From: JAXMBX01 sp046349635
GTDB taxonomy: Bacteria > Planctomycetota > Planctomycetia > Planctomycetales > Planctomycetaceae
Assembly (NCBI GenBank): GCA_046349635.1
Contig: JAXMBX010000003.1
Span: forward strand, 138,643 to 202,642
Direction of reading: 5' to 3'
DNA: 64,000 nucleotides
The translations under genes and the position numbers were made by a program. Numbering within the stretch: position 1 is the first letter of the stretch; the number at the start of each line of letters is the position of its first letter. Of the stretch, positions 52,832 to 62,716 are shown piece by piece. The notes under the pieces are model-generated. The model saw only the letters and a program-made list of their open reading frames with translations. It searched no databases and was not told where the DNA came from.

Positions 52832-53743
52832 ATGGAAGGAGAACGTCAAACTCGATCGCGGCTGATGAGCCTGTTTGAACAGCACGGCTATCACCCCCGC
52901 TCCGACTTCGGCCAGAACTTCCTCATCGATCTCAACCTGTTGGAATTCGTCGTTAAGTCCGCCCAACTGACGCCAGAGGACGTCGTCCTCGAAATCGGCA
53001 CGGGAACCGGAGGGATGACCACCTTCCTCGCGGCTCAGGCTGGGCAGGTCCTCTCCGTTGAGCTGGACCATCGGGTCTTTCAGCTGGCCCAGGAAGTGAC
53101 CCGGGACTGTACCAACGTCCGACTCCTTAACTGCGACGCCCTGAAAAGCAAGAACGAGATGAATCCCCAGGTTCTGGCCGTCGTCGAGGAACTGCTGAAG
53201 TCGTTTCCCGGCAGCGGTTTGAAACTTGTCGCCAATCTCCCTTATGCCGTTGCGACCCCGATCATCTCAAACCTTGTGGCAAGCGATTTGCCCTGGCGCA
53301 CGATGGTTGTTACGATTCAATGGGAACTGGCCTTGCGGATGCAAGCCAGGCCCCGCACATCCGATTACAGTGCCCTCTCGGTCTGGTTGCAGTCGCAGTG
53401 CCAGGTGGAAATCCTGAAGCGATTGCCGCCGACCGTCTTCTGGCCCCGCCCCAAGGTCGATTCCGCCATCGTCGAAATCCGACCCGATCTGACGCGGTCA
53501 CAGCAGATTGCCGACCGGCTTTTTTTTCAGGAGTTCCTGCGTCGATTGTTCACGCAGCGCCGGAAGCACTTCCGCAGCGTCCTGGCGGGAATGTACCGCG
53601 ACCAGCTTTCCAAGCCTGAATTGGAATCCCTGCTGGCGGCGGAACAGGTCCCAGAAAACGCCCGGGCCGAGGAACTGGAAGTCGCAACTCTCGTCCGCGT
53701 GGCGAATCGCATCGATTCCGCAATCAATCGCCGCTCGTCCTGA
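52832..53743 (+). CDS. rsmA: 16S rRNA (adenine1518/1519-N6) dimethyltransferase
   Basis: 303 residues from ATG 52832; a TTG ten codons earlier is less likely. RsmA/KsgA dimethylates two adjacent adenines near the 3' end of 16S rRNA late in 30S assembly. Motifs: SDFGQNFLIDLNLLEFVV, SAM motif VVLEIGTGTGGMTTFLA, VANLPYAVATPIISNL (catalytic NLPY), and WPRPKVDSAIVEI. The C-terminal helical domain is present. Its intact state suggests kasugamycin sensitivity. Confidence 0.94.
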   Translation: MEGERQTRSRLMSLFEQHGYHPRSDFGQNFLIDLNLLEFVVKSAQLTPEDVVLEIGTGTGGMTTFLAAQAGQVLSVELDHRVFQLAQEVTRDCTNVRLLNCDALKSKNEMNPQVLAVVEELLKSFPGSGLKLVANLPYAVATPIISNLVASDLPWRTMVVTIQWELALRMQARPRTSDYSALSVWLQSQCQVEILKRLPPTVFWPRPKVDSAIVEIRPDLTRSQQIADRLFFQEFLRRLFTQRRKHFRSVLAGMYRDQLSKPELESLLAAEQVPENARAEELEVATLVRVANRIDSAINRRSS

Positions 53744-53852
53744 ATCTCATTTGCAACTCCTGATTCGGTCACGAACCAATCGGTGGGGAAAGGACAATCC
53801 CCTCCGCCGGACCGCCATCAGGAACGGCTCGAACACAGGGAGATGAGCGCTC

Positions 53853-55343
53853 ATGGAACAGCGCATCGCGTATCGTGGGATCACCTTTGATGATGTTCTT
53901 CTGGAACCGGGGTACAGCGACGTCCTTCCCGGATCGGTCGAAGTGACGACACGCCTCACCCGGCAGATTCCGCTGAATATCCCCATCGTCAGCAGTCCCA
54001 TGGATACGGTCACGGAGAGCGAAATGGCCATTGCCCTCGCCCAGGAGGGGGGCATCGGCATCATCCACAAGAACATGACGCTCGAACAGCAGGCCCTGGA
54101 AGTGGATCGGGTCAAGCGGAGCGAGCACGGCGTTATCGTCGATCCCGTGACTCTTCCCCCGGAAGCCACCGTAGGCCAGGCCCATGAGATCATGGACACC
54201 CGCAATATCGGGGGCGTTCCCATCACGAAAAATGGGAAACTTATGGGGATTTTGACGCGGCGGGATCTGCGCTTTCTCGATTCCAAAGAGACCCGGATCT
54301 CCGAAGTCATGACGAAAGACAAGCTGGTGACAGCACATGAGAACACCAGCCTCAAGGAAGCTGAACGGATTCTGCGGGAAAATAAAGTCGAGAAACTTTT
54401 GCTGGTAGACGAAAATTATCAACTGAAAGGCCTCATAACGATTAAGGACATTGACAAGAATTTGCGGTTTCCGCTGGCATCGAAAGATTACCGGGGAAGA
54501 CTGCGAGTCGGTGCCGCCGTGGGGGTGGGGGACTTCGCCCGCGCGAATGCCTTGATCGAAAAAGGTGTCGATGTTCTGGTCGTCGATTCAGCTCACGGAC
54601 ATTCCAAGAACGTCATCGAGACGGTCCGCGAGATCAAACGCCGCTGGAAGATCGAGGTGATCGCCGGGAACGTGGCCACGACGGAAGGGGCCATGGATCT
54701 CGCGCAGGCCGGAGCGGATGCCATCAAGGTGGGGATTGGTCCCGGATCAATCTGCACCACGCGCATCATCTCCGGAGTGGGGGTGCCGCAACTGTCCGCC
54801 ATCGCGAATGCCGCGAAGGCGGTCAGCGATACCGACATTCCGATCATCGCCGACGGGGGAATTCGATACAGCGGAGACATCACGAAGGCTATCGCCGCCG
54901 GCGCTCACTGCGTGATGCTGGGAGGATTGCTCGCGGGGGTGCATGAAAGCCCCGGGGAAATCATCCTGCATCAGGGGCGAACCTTCAAACAATATCGCGG
55001 AATGGGCTCGCTCGGGGCCATGGTGCAGGGGAGCAGCGAACGCTACCGGCAGCAGGCTTCCGACGACGATGGAAAAATACAGTCTAAAAAACTGGTGCCG
55101 GAGGGAGTCGAAGGTCGCGTCCCCTATCGCGGAGCGCTGAGCAACCTGGTCTATCAGATGATCGGGGGGCTGCGGGCCGGGATGGGATATTGCGGGACCG
55201 GGTCCATAGCGGAGCTAAGGACCGAAGCTCGTTTCATTCAGATATCGCCTGCGGCGGTGAGGGAGAACCATCCGCATGACATTTACATCACTCAAGAATC
55301 GCCAAACTACACTTCTCAGCACGCTCCGATGGACGTGGGCTGA
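53853..55343 (+). CDS. guaB: Inosine-5'-monophosphate dehydrogenase
   Basis: 496 residues, full length, with GGGAG before the ATG. It oxidises IMP to XMP, the first step to GMP. The barrel starts with ITFDDVLLEPGYSDVLP; two CBS domains occupy about residues 95-205; catalytic Cys301 is in GPGSICTTRI; the flap has the usual SLGAMVQGSSERY then a Lys/Gln-rich loop and EGVEGRVPYRG. The last 68 bases overlap the next gene. Confidence 0.97.
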   Translation: MEQRIAYRGITFDDVLLEPGYSDVLPGSVEVTTRLTRQIPLNIPIVSSPMDTVTESEMAIALAQEGGIGIIHKNMTLEQQALEVDRVKRSEHGVIVDPVTLPPEATVGQAHEIMDTRNIGGVPITKNGKLMGILTRRDLRFLDSKETRISEVMTKDKLVTAHENTSLKEAERILRENKVEKLLLVDENYQLKGLITIKDIDKNLRFPLASKDYRGRLRVGAAVGVGDFARANALIEKGVDVLVVDSAHGHSKNVIETVREIKRRWKIEVIAGNVATTEGAMDLAQAGADAIKVGIGPGSICTTRIISGVGVPQLSAIANAAKAVSDTDIPIIADGGIRYSGDITKAIAAGAHCVMLGGLLAGVHESPGEIILHQGRTFKQYRGMGSLGAMVQGSSERYRQQASDDDGKIQSKKLVPEGVEGRVPYRGALSNLVYQMIGGLRAGMGYCGTGSIAELRTEARFIQISPAAVRENHPHDIYITQESPNYTSQHAPMDVG

Positions 55344-56031
55344 GAAAGCGCGGCTCGCGGCCGGCTGCCTCCTGGCCGCCTGCCTCATCCAGGGGCAGGC
55401 GCGGGCCGAGGAACCTGCCGATGTCCGACAGGTTCCCTACCGGGTCAACGATTCCCGCCTGATCGAAAAACCGGCGGAAGTCAGCCCGGACGATCCCGCC
55501 GAAATGAGCGAGGAACGGAAGGAATCCGAAGAACGGATCAAGCGGCTCCGCCAGCCTCCGCCCAATGACGGTGATGCGCCGATGGAGCCGGAGAAGGATC
55601 CGCGCAAGCTCAAGAAGATTTCGGAGATCTCTCCGTTTGGTCCCCCTCCTGATGAAGGGGAACTCCCCGCCGAAGTCGGGCTGGGAGACGAGAAGTATAC
55701 CGGTCGCATCATTCCCCACATGCATTTCAGCTGGGAAGCGAGCGATAACTTCTACAACCCCCTGTACTTCGAAGACATGGCGCTGGAACGCTATGGACAC
55801 ACGTATCCGTTTGTGTTGCAGCCCGCGGCCTCCATCGCCAAATTCTCCGCGCAGTTTGCACTGCTGCCGTATCAGATGACGATCAATCCCGTGCGGAAGC
55901 AAATCTATCCGCTCGGCTATTACCTCGCCGGGGACTACGTTCCCTATCTGTGGTATCCGATTCCCTGGAACACCTCCGCCGCCCTTGTCGAAGCGGGCGT
56001 CGTCACCGGCCTGGTCTTCCTGATCCCGTAA
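55276..56031 (+). CDS. Secreted planctomycete protein, start inside guaB
   Basis: 251 residues. The only start codon in frame before the signal peptide is ATG 55276, so the gene overlaps the end of guaB by 68 bases in another frame. A hydrophobic signal LAAGCLLAACLIQGQARAEE (residues ~27-46) has a signal-peptidase-I-type ARA-EE cut. A charged, Pro-rich linker follows. The C-terminal part (PHMHFSWEASDNFYNPLYFE to the hydrophobic YLAGDYVPYLWYPIPWN) recurs in planctomycete exported proteins as far as can be judged. Function unknown. Confidence 0.75.
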   Translation: MTFTSLKNRQTTLLSTLRWTWAEKARLAAGCLLAACLIQGQARAEEPADVRQVPYRVNDSRLIEKPAEVSPDDPAEMSEERKESEERIKRLRQPPPNDGDAPMEPEKDPRKLKKISEISPFGPPPDEGELPAEVGLGDEKYTGRIIPHMHFSWEASDNFYNPLYFEDMALERYGHTYPFVLQPAASIAKFSAQFALLPYQMTINPVRKQIYPLGYYLAGDYVPYLWYPIPWNTSAALVEAGVVTGLVFLIP

Positions 56032-56069
56032 GAATCTCTCTCCGTTCGAGAGTTGTGTTTTTGACCCTG

Positions 56070-56105
56070 CACCCTGCGGCTTGACCCACCGCGGGGTGTT
56101 TTTTT
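56070..56105 (+). terminator. Intrinsic terminator after the secreted-protein gene
   Basis: caccctgcgg at 56070-56079 pairs with ccgcggggtg at 56089-56098 (one T-G pair), then seven T. It likely ends the guaB transcript. Confidence 0.88.
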
Positions 56106-56210
56106 GCGCCCGTCCGGCGATACCGTTCCGACTCTCCTGCCCGTAGAATCTCCCCCTGTTTTCTGCTAAAATCCGCCGAAAATATCTCCTTGTTTTCGCC
56201 GGATTATGTC

Positions 56211-56615
56211 ATGACTGCCGCGTCCTCCGTTCTGCAACAGTTTTCCCAGAGTCTTGTCAGCCGCATCGAGCAGGTCCTGCTCGACGCCGAAGCCCAGACC
56301 CGTCCCGTGGAAATCGATCCCTTCCGCAAGCAACTGTTTGAACTGTTTGCGGAAGCGGAAGCGACGGGCCTGCTCGCCGAGGGAAGCGAACCGGATCTCA
56401 GTTGCGACGGCATCGGCCACGAACTCTCCGAACGCTGGAACCTCAAGGACGTCGCCCAGGCCTCCGCCTCACAGCACACTCGCATTCCCCCCGATAAACT
56501 CTCCCGCATGCGGCTCCTCTGGTCCTTCATGCGGATGTGGATGGAATGGACCTATGCCTGGGAACGCTGGGGAGATTTCCACAGCGCTGCCCCCTCCACC
56601 CCGACCAACTCCTGA
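56211..56615 (+). CDS. Small helical protein of unknown function, upstream of xylA
   Basis: 134 residues from ATG 56211; a TTG seven codons earlier is possible. Helical throughout: SVLQQFSQSLVSRIEQVLLD, FRKQLFELFAEAEATGLLAE, and MRLLWSFMRMWMEWTYAWER near the end, which is rich in Trp and Met. No signal peptide. It lies 51 bases before xylA on the same strand, but no sugar-related feature is visible. Confidence 0.6.
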   Translation: MTAASSVLQQFSQSLVSRIEQVLLDAEAQTRPVEIDPFRKQLFELFAEAEATGLLAEGSEPDLSCDGIGHELSERWNLKDVAQASASQHTRIPPDKLSRMRLLWSFMRMWMEWTYAWERWGDFHSAAPSTPTNS

Positions 56616-56666
56616 CACAACCAAAACCTTAAAAACAGAATTCAATCGCTGCGAGGATCACACCCC

Positions 56667-57977
56667 ATGAGCCACTTCCCCGACGTCCCCAAAATCCCCT
56701 ACGAAGGCCCCACCAGCAAGAACCCCCTCTCCTTCAAGCACTACAACGCCTCCGAAGTCGTCGACGGCAAGAGCATGAAGGACTGGCTCCGCTTCAGCGT
56801 CTGCTACTGGCACACCTTCCGGGGCACAGGCTCCGATCCGTTCGGCTCTGCGACTCTCCAGCGTCCCTGGGACGATGGCTCCGAATCCGTTGAGAACGCC
56901 ATCAAGCGGGTCTACGCCGCCTTTGAATTCATCGAAAAGCTCGGCGTTGATTACTACTGCTTCCACGACCGGGACGTCGCTCCCGAAGGGGCCACCCTCG
57001 CCGAATCCAATAAGAATCTCGATGCCGTCGCCAAGGTGCTCGCCGAGGAGCAAAAACGCTCCGGCATCAAGCTCCTCTGGGGAACCGCCAACCTCTTCTC
57101 CAATCCCCGCTTCATGCACGGGGCCGCGACAAGCTGCAACGCCGACGTGTTTGCCTTCGCCGGAGCACAGGTCAAGAAGGCGATGGAAGTCACCCATCAG
57201 CTTGGGGGTGAAAACTACGTCTTCTGGGGTGGCCGTGAAGGGTACATGAACCTCTACAACACCAACATGAAGCGCGAACTGGACCACCTCGCCAAGTTCA
57301 TGCACATGGCTGCCGACTACGCCAAGCAGATCGGCTTCAAGGGGCAGTTCCTGTTCGAACCGAAGCCCAAGGAACCGACCAAGCATCAATACGACTTCGA
57401 TGCCGCCGCCTGCCTCAACTTCCTGCGGGCCTACGGCCTGCTCGACAAGGTGAAGCTCAACATCGAAACCAACCACGCCACCCTGGCTGGCCATTCCATG
57501 ATGCACGAACTGGAATACGCCTCCATCCAGGGAGCCCTCGGCTCGGTCGATGCCAACAGCGGCGACCTGCTCCTGGGCTGGGACACCGACCAGTTCCCCA
57601 CCGACATCTACCTCACCACCCAGTGCATGCTGGTGATCATGAACCAGGGTGGTCTCGCTCCCGGGGGCCTGAACTTCGACGCCAAGGTCCGCCGCGAAAG
57701 CTTCGAGCCGATCGATCTGTTCCATGCCCACATCGGCGGGATGGATGCCTTCGCCCGCGGCCTCAAGATCGCCGCCGCCATCCGCAAGGACGGCGTCCTG
57801 AGCAAGTTCGTCAAGGAACGCTACCGCAGCTTTGACTCCGGAATCGGTGCCAAAATCGAAGCGGGTTCCGTCGGCTTCGCCGATCTGGAGAAATATATGC
57901 TGGAGAAAGGGAACGCCGCCCCCAACGAATCCGGCCGCCAGGAACTCCTCGAAAACATCATCAACCAGTACATCTGA
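56667..57977 (+). CDS. xylA: Xylose isomerase
   Basis: 436 residues, class II length. It isomerises xylose to xylulose. YYCFHDRDVAPEG holds the catalytic His-Asp, NYVFWGGREGY the conserved Trp-Gly-Gly-Arg-Glu, then FLFEPKPKEPTKHQYDFD with the metal-binding Glu and Lys, LNIETNHATLAGHSMMHE, and LLLGWDTDQFPTD. No xylB, xylR or sugar transporter is adjacent, so it stands alone between an unknown gene and a strong terminator. Confidence 0.97.
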   Translation: MSHFPDVPKIPYEGPTSKNPLSFKHYNASEVVDGKSMKDWLRFSVCYWHTFRGTGSDPFGSATLQRPWDDGSESVENAIKRVYAAFEFIEKLGVDYYCFHDRDVAPEGATLAESNKNLDAVAKVLAEEQKRSGIKLLWGTANLFSNPRFMHGAATSCNADVFAFAGAQVKKAMEVTHQLGGENYVFWGGREGYMNLYNTNMKRELDHLAKFMHMAADYAKQIGFKGQFLFEPKPKEPTKHQYDFDAAACLNFLRAYGLLDKVKLNIETNHATLAGHSMMHELEYASIQGALGSVDANSGDLLLGWDTDQFPTDIYLTTQCMLVIMNQGGLAPGGLNFDAKVRRESFEPIDLFHAHIGGMDAFARGLKIAAAIRKDGVLSKFVKERYRSFDSGIGAKIEAGSVGFADLEKYMLEKGNAAPNESGRQELLENIINQYI

Positions 57978-57991
57978 CTCTGCCTCAAAAC

Positions 57992-58026
57992 AAAAGACAC
58001 TGGCGGCCTAACCGCCAGTGTCTTTT
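57992..58026. terminator. Bidirectional terminator between xylA and the HAD gene
   Basis: A perfect 15-pair stem: 57992-58006 (aaaagacactggcgg) with 58012-58026, five-base loop. T-rich ends on both strands suit termination of xylA and of the converging gene at 58077. Confidence 0.92.
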
Positions 58027-58076
58027 TACGCGCGTTATGTTTATCGATGGATCGCAGGGTGCGTCAAGACGCACGT

Positions 58077-58751
58077 TCATTCCCACAACGCCAACAGCGT
58101 TGTGTGGTCCGAGAAATCCTCGAACACATAGTCGGGGGTCGAGGCGTGCAGTTCGCCGACCGGATGAGTCCCCGTCGCCACGGCGATCGTCTTCGCGCCG
58201 ATGGCCTTCCCGCACCGCACATCAAACGGCGTGTCCCCGATCACCCAGATTTTTTCCAGCGCGTACTTCCCGGACGTCTTCGCGTGCACCGCTTCCAACG
58301 CACTCCGCGCCACGTCGTCCCGGTTCGTGTAGTCGTCTCCGAACCCCCCGAACTCGAAATATGTGTGCAATCCGTACCGTTCCAGCTTGTGAAACGCCCC
58401 CCGTCGTGTGTTCCCCGTCAGGAGCCCCAGGATGCAGTCGTCCCGCTGCACCAGTTCTTTGAGCACCGGCAGAATTCCCGGCAGCACCATCCCCTGCCGT
58501 TCCTTCAGGCACTTGGGCAGCCACGTCAAATAAATCTCCCGGAACCGCAGCCACTCTTCGGGAGTCGCCTCTACGCCGTGGTGCCGCATCAGGTCTTCGG
58601 AGATCGCCCGGTCGGTCCGTCCCTCGTAGGGGACCCCCTGCGTCGGCGCCGTAATTCCGAACGCCTCCTCCAGGGCGCTTTCCATCGCCCACTTCCCCGC
58701 CCCGCCGCTGTTAATCAACGTTCCGTCGATATCGAATAGACAAATATGCAT
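58077..58751 (-). CDS. HAD-family phosphatase
   Basis: 224 residues. HAD motif I DIDGTLINSGG (residues 7-17), motif II LGLLTGNTRRG (Thr), motif III Lys in YALEKIWVIGDTPFDV with motif IV GDTPFD. A cap of about 70 helical residues lies after motif I, as in phosphoglycolate-phosphatase-like enzymes. Substrate is not determined. It converges on xylA and is divergent from the MocA-type gene, 61 bases apart. Confidence 0.9.
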   Translation of the reverse strand: MHICLFDIDGTLINSGGAGKWAMESALEEAFGITAPTQGVPYEGRTDRAISEDLMRHHGVEATPEEWLRFREIYLTWLPKCLKERQGMVLPGILPVLKELVQRDDCILGLLTGNTRRGAFHKLERYGLHTYFEFGGFGDDYTNRDDVARSALEAVHAKTSGKYALEKIWVIGDTPFDVRCGKAIGAKTIAVATGTHPVGELHASTPDYVFEDFSDHTTLLALWE

Positions 58752-58812
58752 TCCCCGAGTATAGAGAAAACTTCGCGGATTTTCTCCCTGTTCAAGGAGT
58801 GGTCAAAACGTC

Positions 58813-59796
58813 ATGAGCCGCTTGCAGTTGGCTTTGATCGGCTGTGGTCAGATCGGACTTGTGCACGCCCGCAGACTCGTCAAAGACGGCCGCGCCGAGT
58901 TCCGCATTCTCTGCGATCCCTCCCCCCACGGCGCCGAAACAATCCGCCGCGAATGCTTCCCCAACGCAAATTACGTCTCAACAGTCGCCGAGGCCCTCGC
59001 GGCTCCCGGACTCGACGGCGTCATCATCGCCACCCCCACGCACCTACATTATGAACAGGCCCTCGCCGCCCTCCACGCCGGCATTCCCACTCTCTGCGAA
59101 AAACCACTCGCCGAAACCCGCGACAAGATCGTCCATCTCATCGCCGAAGCAGCGAAACCGAACGCCCCTCTTTTCGTCGTCGGCTATCAGCGCCGGTTCT
59201 GGAGTCCCTATCTCACCCTGAAGCGGGAAATTGCATCGGGTCGCTGGGGAAAGGTTCTCGCCTTCTCTCTGCACAATTCGGAGCATTGGCTGCAGTTACA
59301 GGCCTTGCCCGGAACATGGCGGAACGATCCCGCCCAGAACCCCGGCGGATACCTCGGTGATGCGGGGAGCCACAAGATCGACGCCCTGTTCTACCTCACC
59401 GGCCTGGAGCCCACGGAAGTCTTCGCCTATTCGGACAACTGCGGCGCGAACGTCCCGATCACCAGCATGATTACGGGCATGCTGACGGGAAACGTCCCGC
59501 TCGCCCTGAGCTTCGTTGGAAACGCGCATCATTTCCGGGAGGATCTGCACATCGTCCTGGAACACGCGGACCTCGTTATGGCTGACGAGAAACTCTGGAT
59601 CGCCCGCAAAAACGAACTCACGCCCCTGACGGATCTTGAGCCGGACTCCGACGCGACGCTTGGCTTTCTCGACATCCTGCAGGGAAAACTTCCCAACTTC
59701 GCCCCTGCGGGGTGTGCACTGCCGGTGTTTGACTTCACCATGGCGGCTTTGGAATCCGCCCGGAATGGTCGGATTCAAAAAATCGCCCACGCGTGA
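58813..59796 (+). CDS. Gfo/Idh/MocA-family oxidoreductase
   Basis: 327 residues. N-terminal Rossmann fold LALIGCGQIGLVHARRL (residues 5-21), DGVIIATPTHLHYEQALAAL, and the catalytic ...CEKPLAET motif (Glu-Lys-Pro) near residues 97-104. A C-terminal alpha/beta domain has GGYLGDAGSHKIDALFYL with the usual GG-x-x-x-D-x-G-x-H pattern. Substrates in the family are sugars, inositols and related alcohols, with NAD(P). No transporter or partner identifies the substrate. Confidence 0.92.
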   Translation: MSRLQLALIGCGQIGLVHARRLVKDGRAEFRILCDPSPHGAETIRRECFPNANYVSTVAEALAAPGLDGVIIATPTHLHYEQALAALHAGIPTLCEKPLAETRDKIVHLIAEAAKPNAPLFVVGYQRRFWSPYLTLKREIASGRWGKVLAFSLHNSEHWLQLQALPGTWRNDPAQNPGGYLGDAGSHKIDALFYLTGLEPTEVFAYSDNCGANVPITSMITGMLTGNVPLALSFVGNAHHFREDLHIVLEHADLVMADEKLWIARKNELTPLTDLEPDSDATLGFLDILQGKLPNFAPAGCALPVFDFTMAALESARNGRIQKIAHA

Positions 59797-59834
59797 GCCT
59801 GATCTGAAAGCGCGTCACAAGATGAAATGTGTGG

Positions 59835-59864
59835 CACTGCGGAGGCGGCCACGCCTCAGCAGTG
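59835..59864. repeat. Palindromic stem-loop between convergent genes
   Basis: cactgc at 59835-59840 pairs with gcagtg at 59859-59864, and inside gaggcg at 59842-59847 pairs with cgcctc at 59852-59857 around gcca. It may be a bidirectional terminator or a dispersed palindromic repeat; no T run follows directly. Confidence 0.5.
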
Positions 59865-59870
59865 TTCTTT

Positions 59871-59900
59871 CACCTGCTCCACTGCTCACCTGCTCCACTG
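59871..59900. repeat. 14-base direct repeat, two copies
   Basis: cacctgctccactg occurs at 59871-59884 and 59887-59900, just after the palindrome. Confidence 0.7.
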
Positions 59901-59919
59901 ATCTCGCCCGCAGGACTCA

Positions 59920-61176
<1,257 letters not shown>

Positions 61177-61293
61177 ATTCAGACTCCCGTTCTGACAGAA
61201 TTGAGAGATGCTTTTGGAGATTGGCCCGGCCCGCGTGCGGCCGACAAAACTGAGATCGCAGGGGCTGCCTGCCCCCTCCCTTCCCAGAACCGA

Positions 61294-61962
61294 TCAGGCC
61301 AGAAACTTCACGAGATATACGATCATTGACCCAATGCACACGAGTGCGGAGAGCAATCCCAGGGCACGCCAGATTCCGCGCCCCAGAAATCCGCCCCCGA
61401 TCCCCGCAATCAAACCGACCTGGGCAAACGCGATTTCCATGATCAAAAGCGCGGTCTTGTTCGCCGTGGAACCCTGCATCTTCATCACGAGAACCGCAGC
61501 CGCGCCGACGGCACCCACCAGCGCAATCAGGGTCATCAATGTCCCCAGTCCGCTGGCGGCTCCCGGAGCGGTAGACATCGTCAGGGACCGTTCCGAAATG
61601 TTCAGCGACTTCAGCGCCGCCTCACGGGTCTCGACGATGTTCCACAGCGATTTCAGCCCGGCGATGGTCAGCACTTCACGCACCATCGCCCCCGGGCATT
61701 GAACCACCATCTTCCCCTGCATCTTCTTCAGCGATTTCCAGATGCGGACGAGCAGTGCCACCTGGGCACTCCCCATGTAATCGAGCGGGGACAGGTCCAC
61801 CACCACCGCGGGACTTCGAATCGTTTCCAGCCGGTTCAGAATCTCAGTCCCGACCTCGGAAACATTCCCCCACTGCCCTTCATTGATCAGGGGATAGAAA
61901 GAAAGAATCGAATACGTATCCAACGTCTCAAAACGATAAGGTGCCTCGCTCGAATCCACCAC
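61294..61962 (-). CDS. STAS-domain protein with C-terminal membrane helices
   Basis: 222 residues from GTG 61962 (GGAG upstream). Residues about 10-125 form a STAS fold: TYSILSFYPLINEGQWGNV, SPAVVVDLSPLDYMGSAQVA (with the Ser usually phosphorylated in SpoIIAA) and MVVQCPGAMVREVLTIAGLK. Three hydrophobic segments follow (LMTLIALVGAVGAAAVLVMK, LLIMEIAFAQVGLIAGIGGG, ALGLLSALVCIGSMIVYLVK). STAS proteins sense or bind partners in partner-switching regulation; a membrane fusion is unusual. It precedes the PilB/GspE gene on the same strand, 117 bases away. Confidence 0.8.
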   Translation of the reverse strand: MVDSSEAPYRFETLDTYSILSFYPLINEGQWGNVSEVGTEILNRLETIRSPAVVVDLSPLDYMGSAQVALLVRIWKSLKKMQGKMVVQCPGAMVREVLTIAGLKSLWNIVETREAALKSLNISERSLTMSTAPGAASGLGTLMTLIALVGAVGAAAVLVMKMQGSTANKTALLIMEIAFAQVGLIAGIGGGFLGRGIWRALGLLSALVCIGSMIVYLVKFLA

Positions 61963-62508
61963 GATGACGCTCCAGGGAATTGAAGGAATCGTTCAAGGAG
62001 AGCAAAGCGGCCCGCGCTCAGCTCGTGTCTGACGGACTATCGATTACTGACCGTTTGCTTCGGTTCGGACCGGTTCCAATTTACAAAGATCATTCGGATG
62101 ATTCATCCGCCGCGGAACCGTTTACGATTCGAAGCCCAGCCGGAAAACATCGCCACAGCAACGTCGACCGCAAGTTGCACCGCACGCGGCGCGTAGTTCA
62201 CCGGACCGGGAATCGGACGAGAAGAGAAAACGAGACAGGCGGCCCGGAATTGAACTTGCGATTGAAGTCTTGAATGGAAAGCAACATAGGAACAGATTTT
62301 GCGCCGAGAGTCAACAACCTCCCGGGAATTCATTGCGGTTTGAATATTTGAAGAATTCTCCCTGCGGATGGGCAAAAACGGAACGGTTACAAGAAAGATT
62401 CCAGCCGCGAAGATTTTTCCGGTGGATCTCCAGAATCTCCGCTTTTTGCAGTCGTTTCCCGGAGGGGACCGGCAACTTCTCCCAATTCCCCCAAGCCTCT
62501 CTTTTTGT

Positions 62509-62538
62509 TTGACAGTCCTTTTCCGAAGCACCTATAAT
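62509..62538 (+). promoter_or_regulatory. Consensus sigma-70-type promoter
   Basis: TTGACA at 62509-62514 and TATAAT at 62533-62538, both perfect, with an 18-base spacer. The start point near 62545 leaves a leader of about 170 bases before the coiled-coil gene. Confidence 0.8.
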
Positions 62539-62595
62539 TTCAGAAGATCGGTCGTAATGGATCACGATGGGCTGAATCTGACGGGATGTCAAAAA

Positions 62596-62630
62596 TCCGG
62601 GGGGTCTGCGGGTAATTTTTTCCCCCCGGA
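62596..62630 (+). promoter_or_regulatory. C/G-rich hairpin in the leader of the coiled-coil gene
   Basis: tccgggggg at 62596-62604 pairs perfectly with ccccccgga at 62622-62630. It lies just before AGAGGAGG (62640-62647). No T run follows the 3' arm, so it is not a standard terminator; its role is unknown. Confidence 0.45.
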
Positions 62631-62716
62631 AACCGATCAAGAGGAGGATGACCTCGCTCCCCGTCCGTAGTGTGATGGAGGGTCGAGTCAGCTGGACCAT
62701 ACGATTCGCTCTCTCA

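Larger units (their letters stand above)
61963..62716. other. Intergenic region upstream of the tandem coiled-coil genes
   Basis: About 750 bases. It contains the promoter at 62509-62538 and a C/G hairpin at 62596-62630. A 37-codon frame starting at 62557 (MDHDGLNLTG...) and a minus-strand frame at 62103-62531 exist, but neither shows family features. No other gene is supported. Confidence 0.5.

Noticed and set aside
62103..62531. 142-codon minus-strand frame in the intergenic region
   Set aside because: It runs antisense over the perfect promoter at 62509-62538 and has no motif.
62557..62670. 37-codon frame in the leader of the coiled-coil gene
   Set aside because: It could be a leader peptide, but it has no amino-acid bias, no ribosome-binding site and no nearby terminator pair, so attenuation is not supported.
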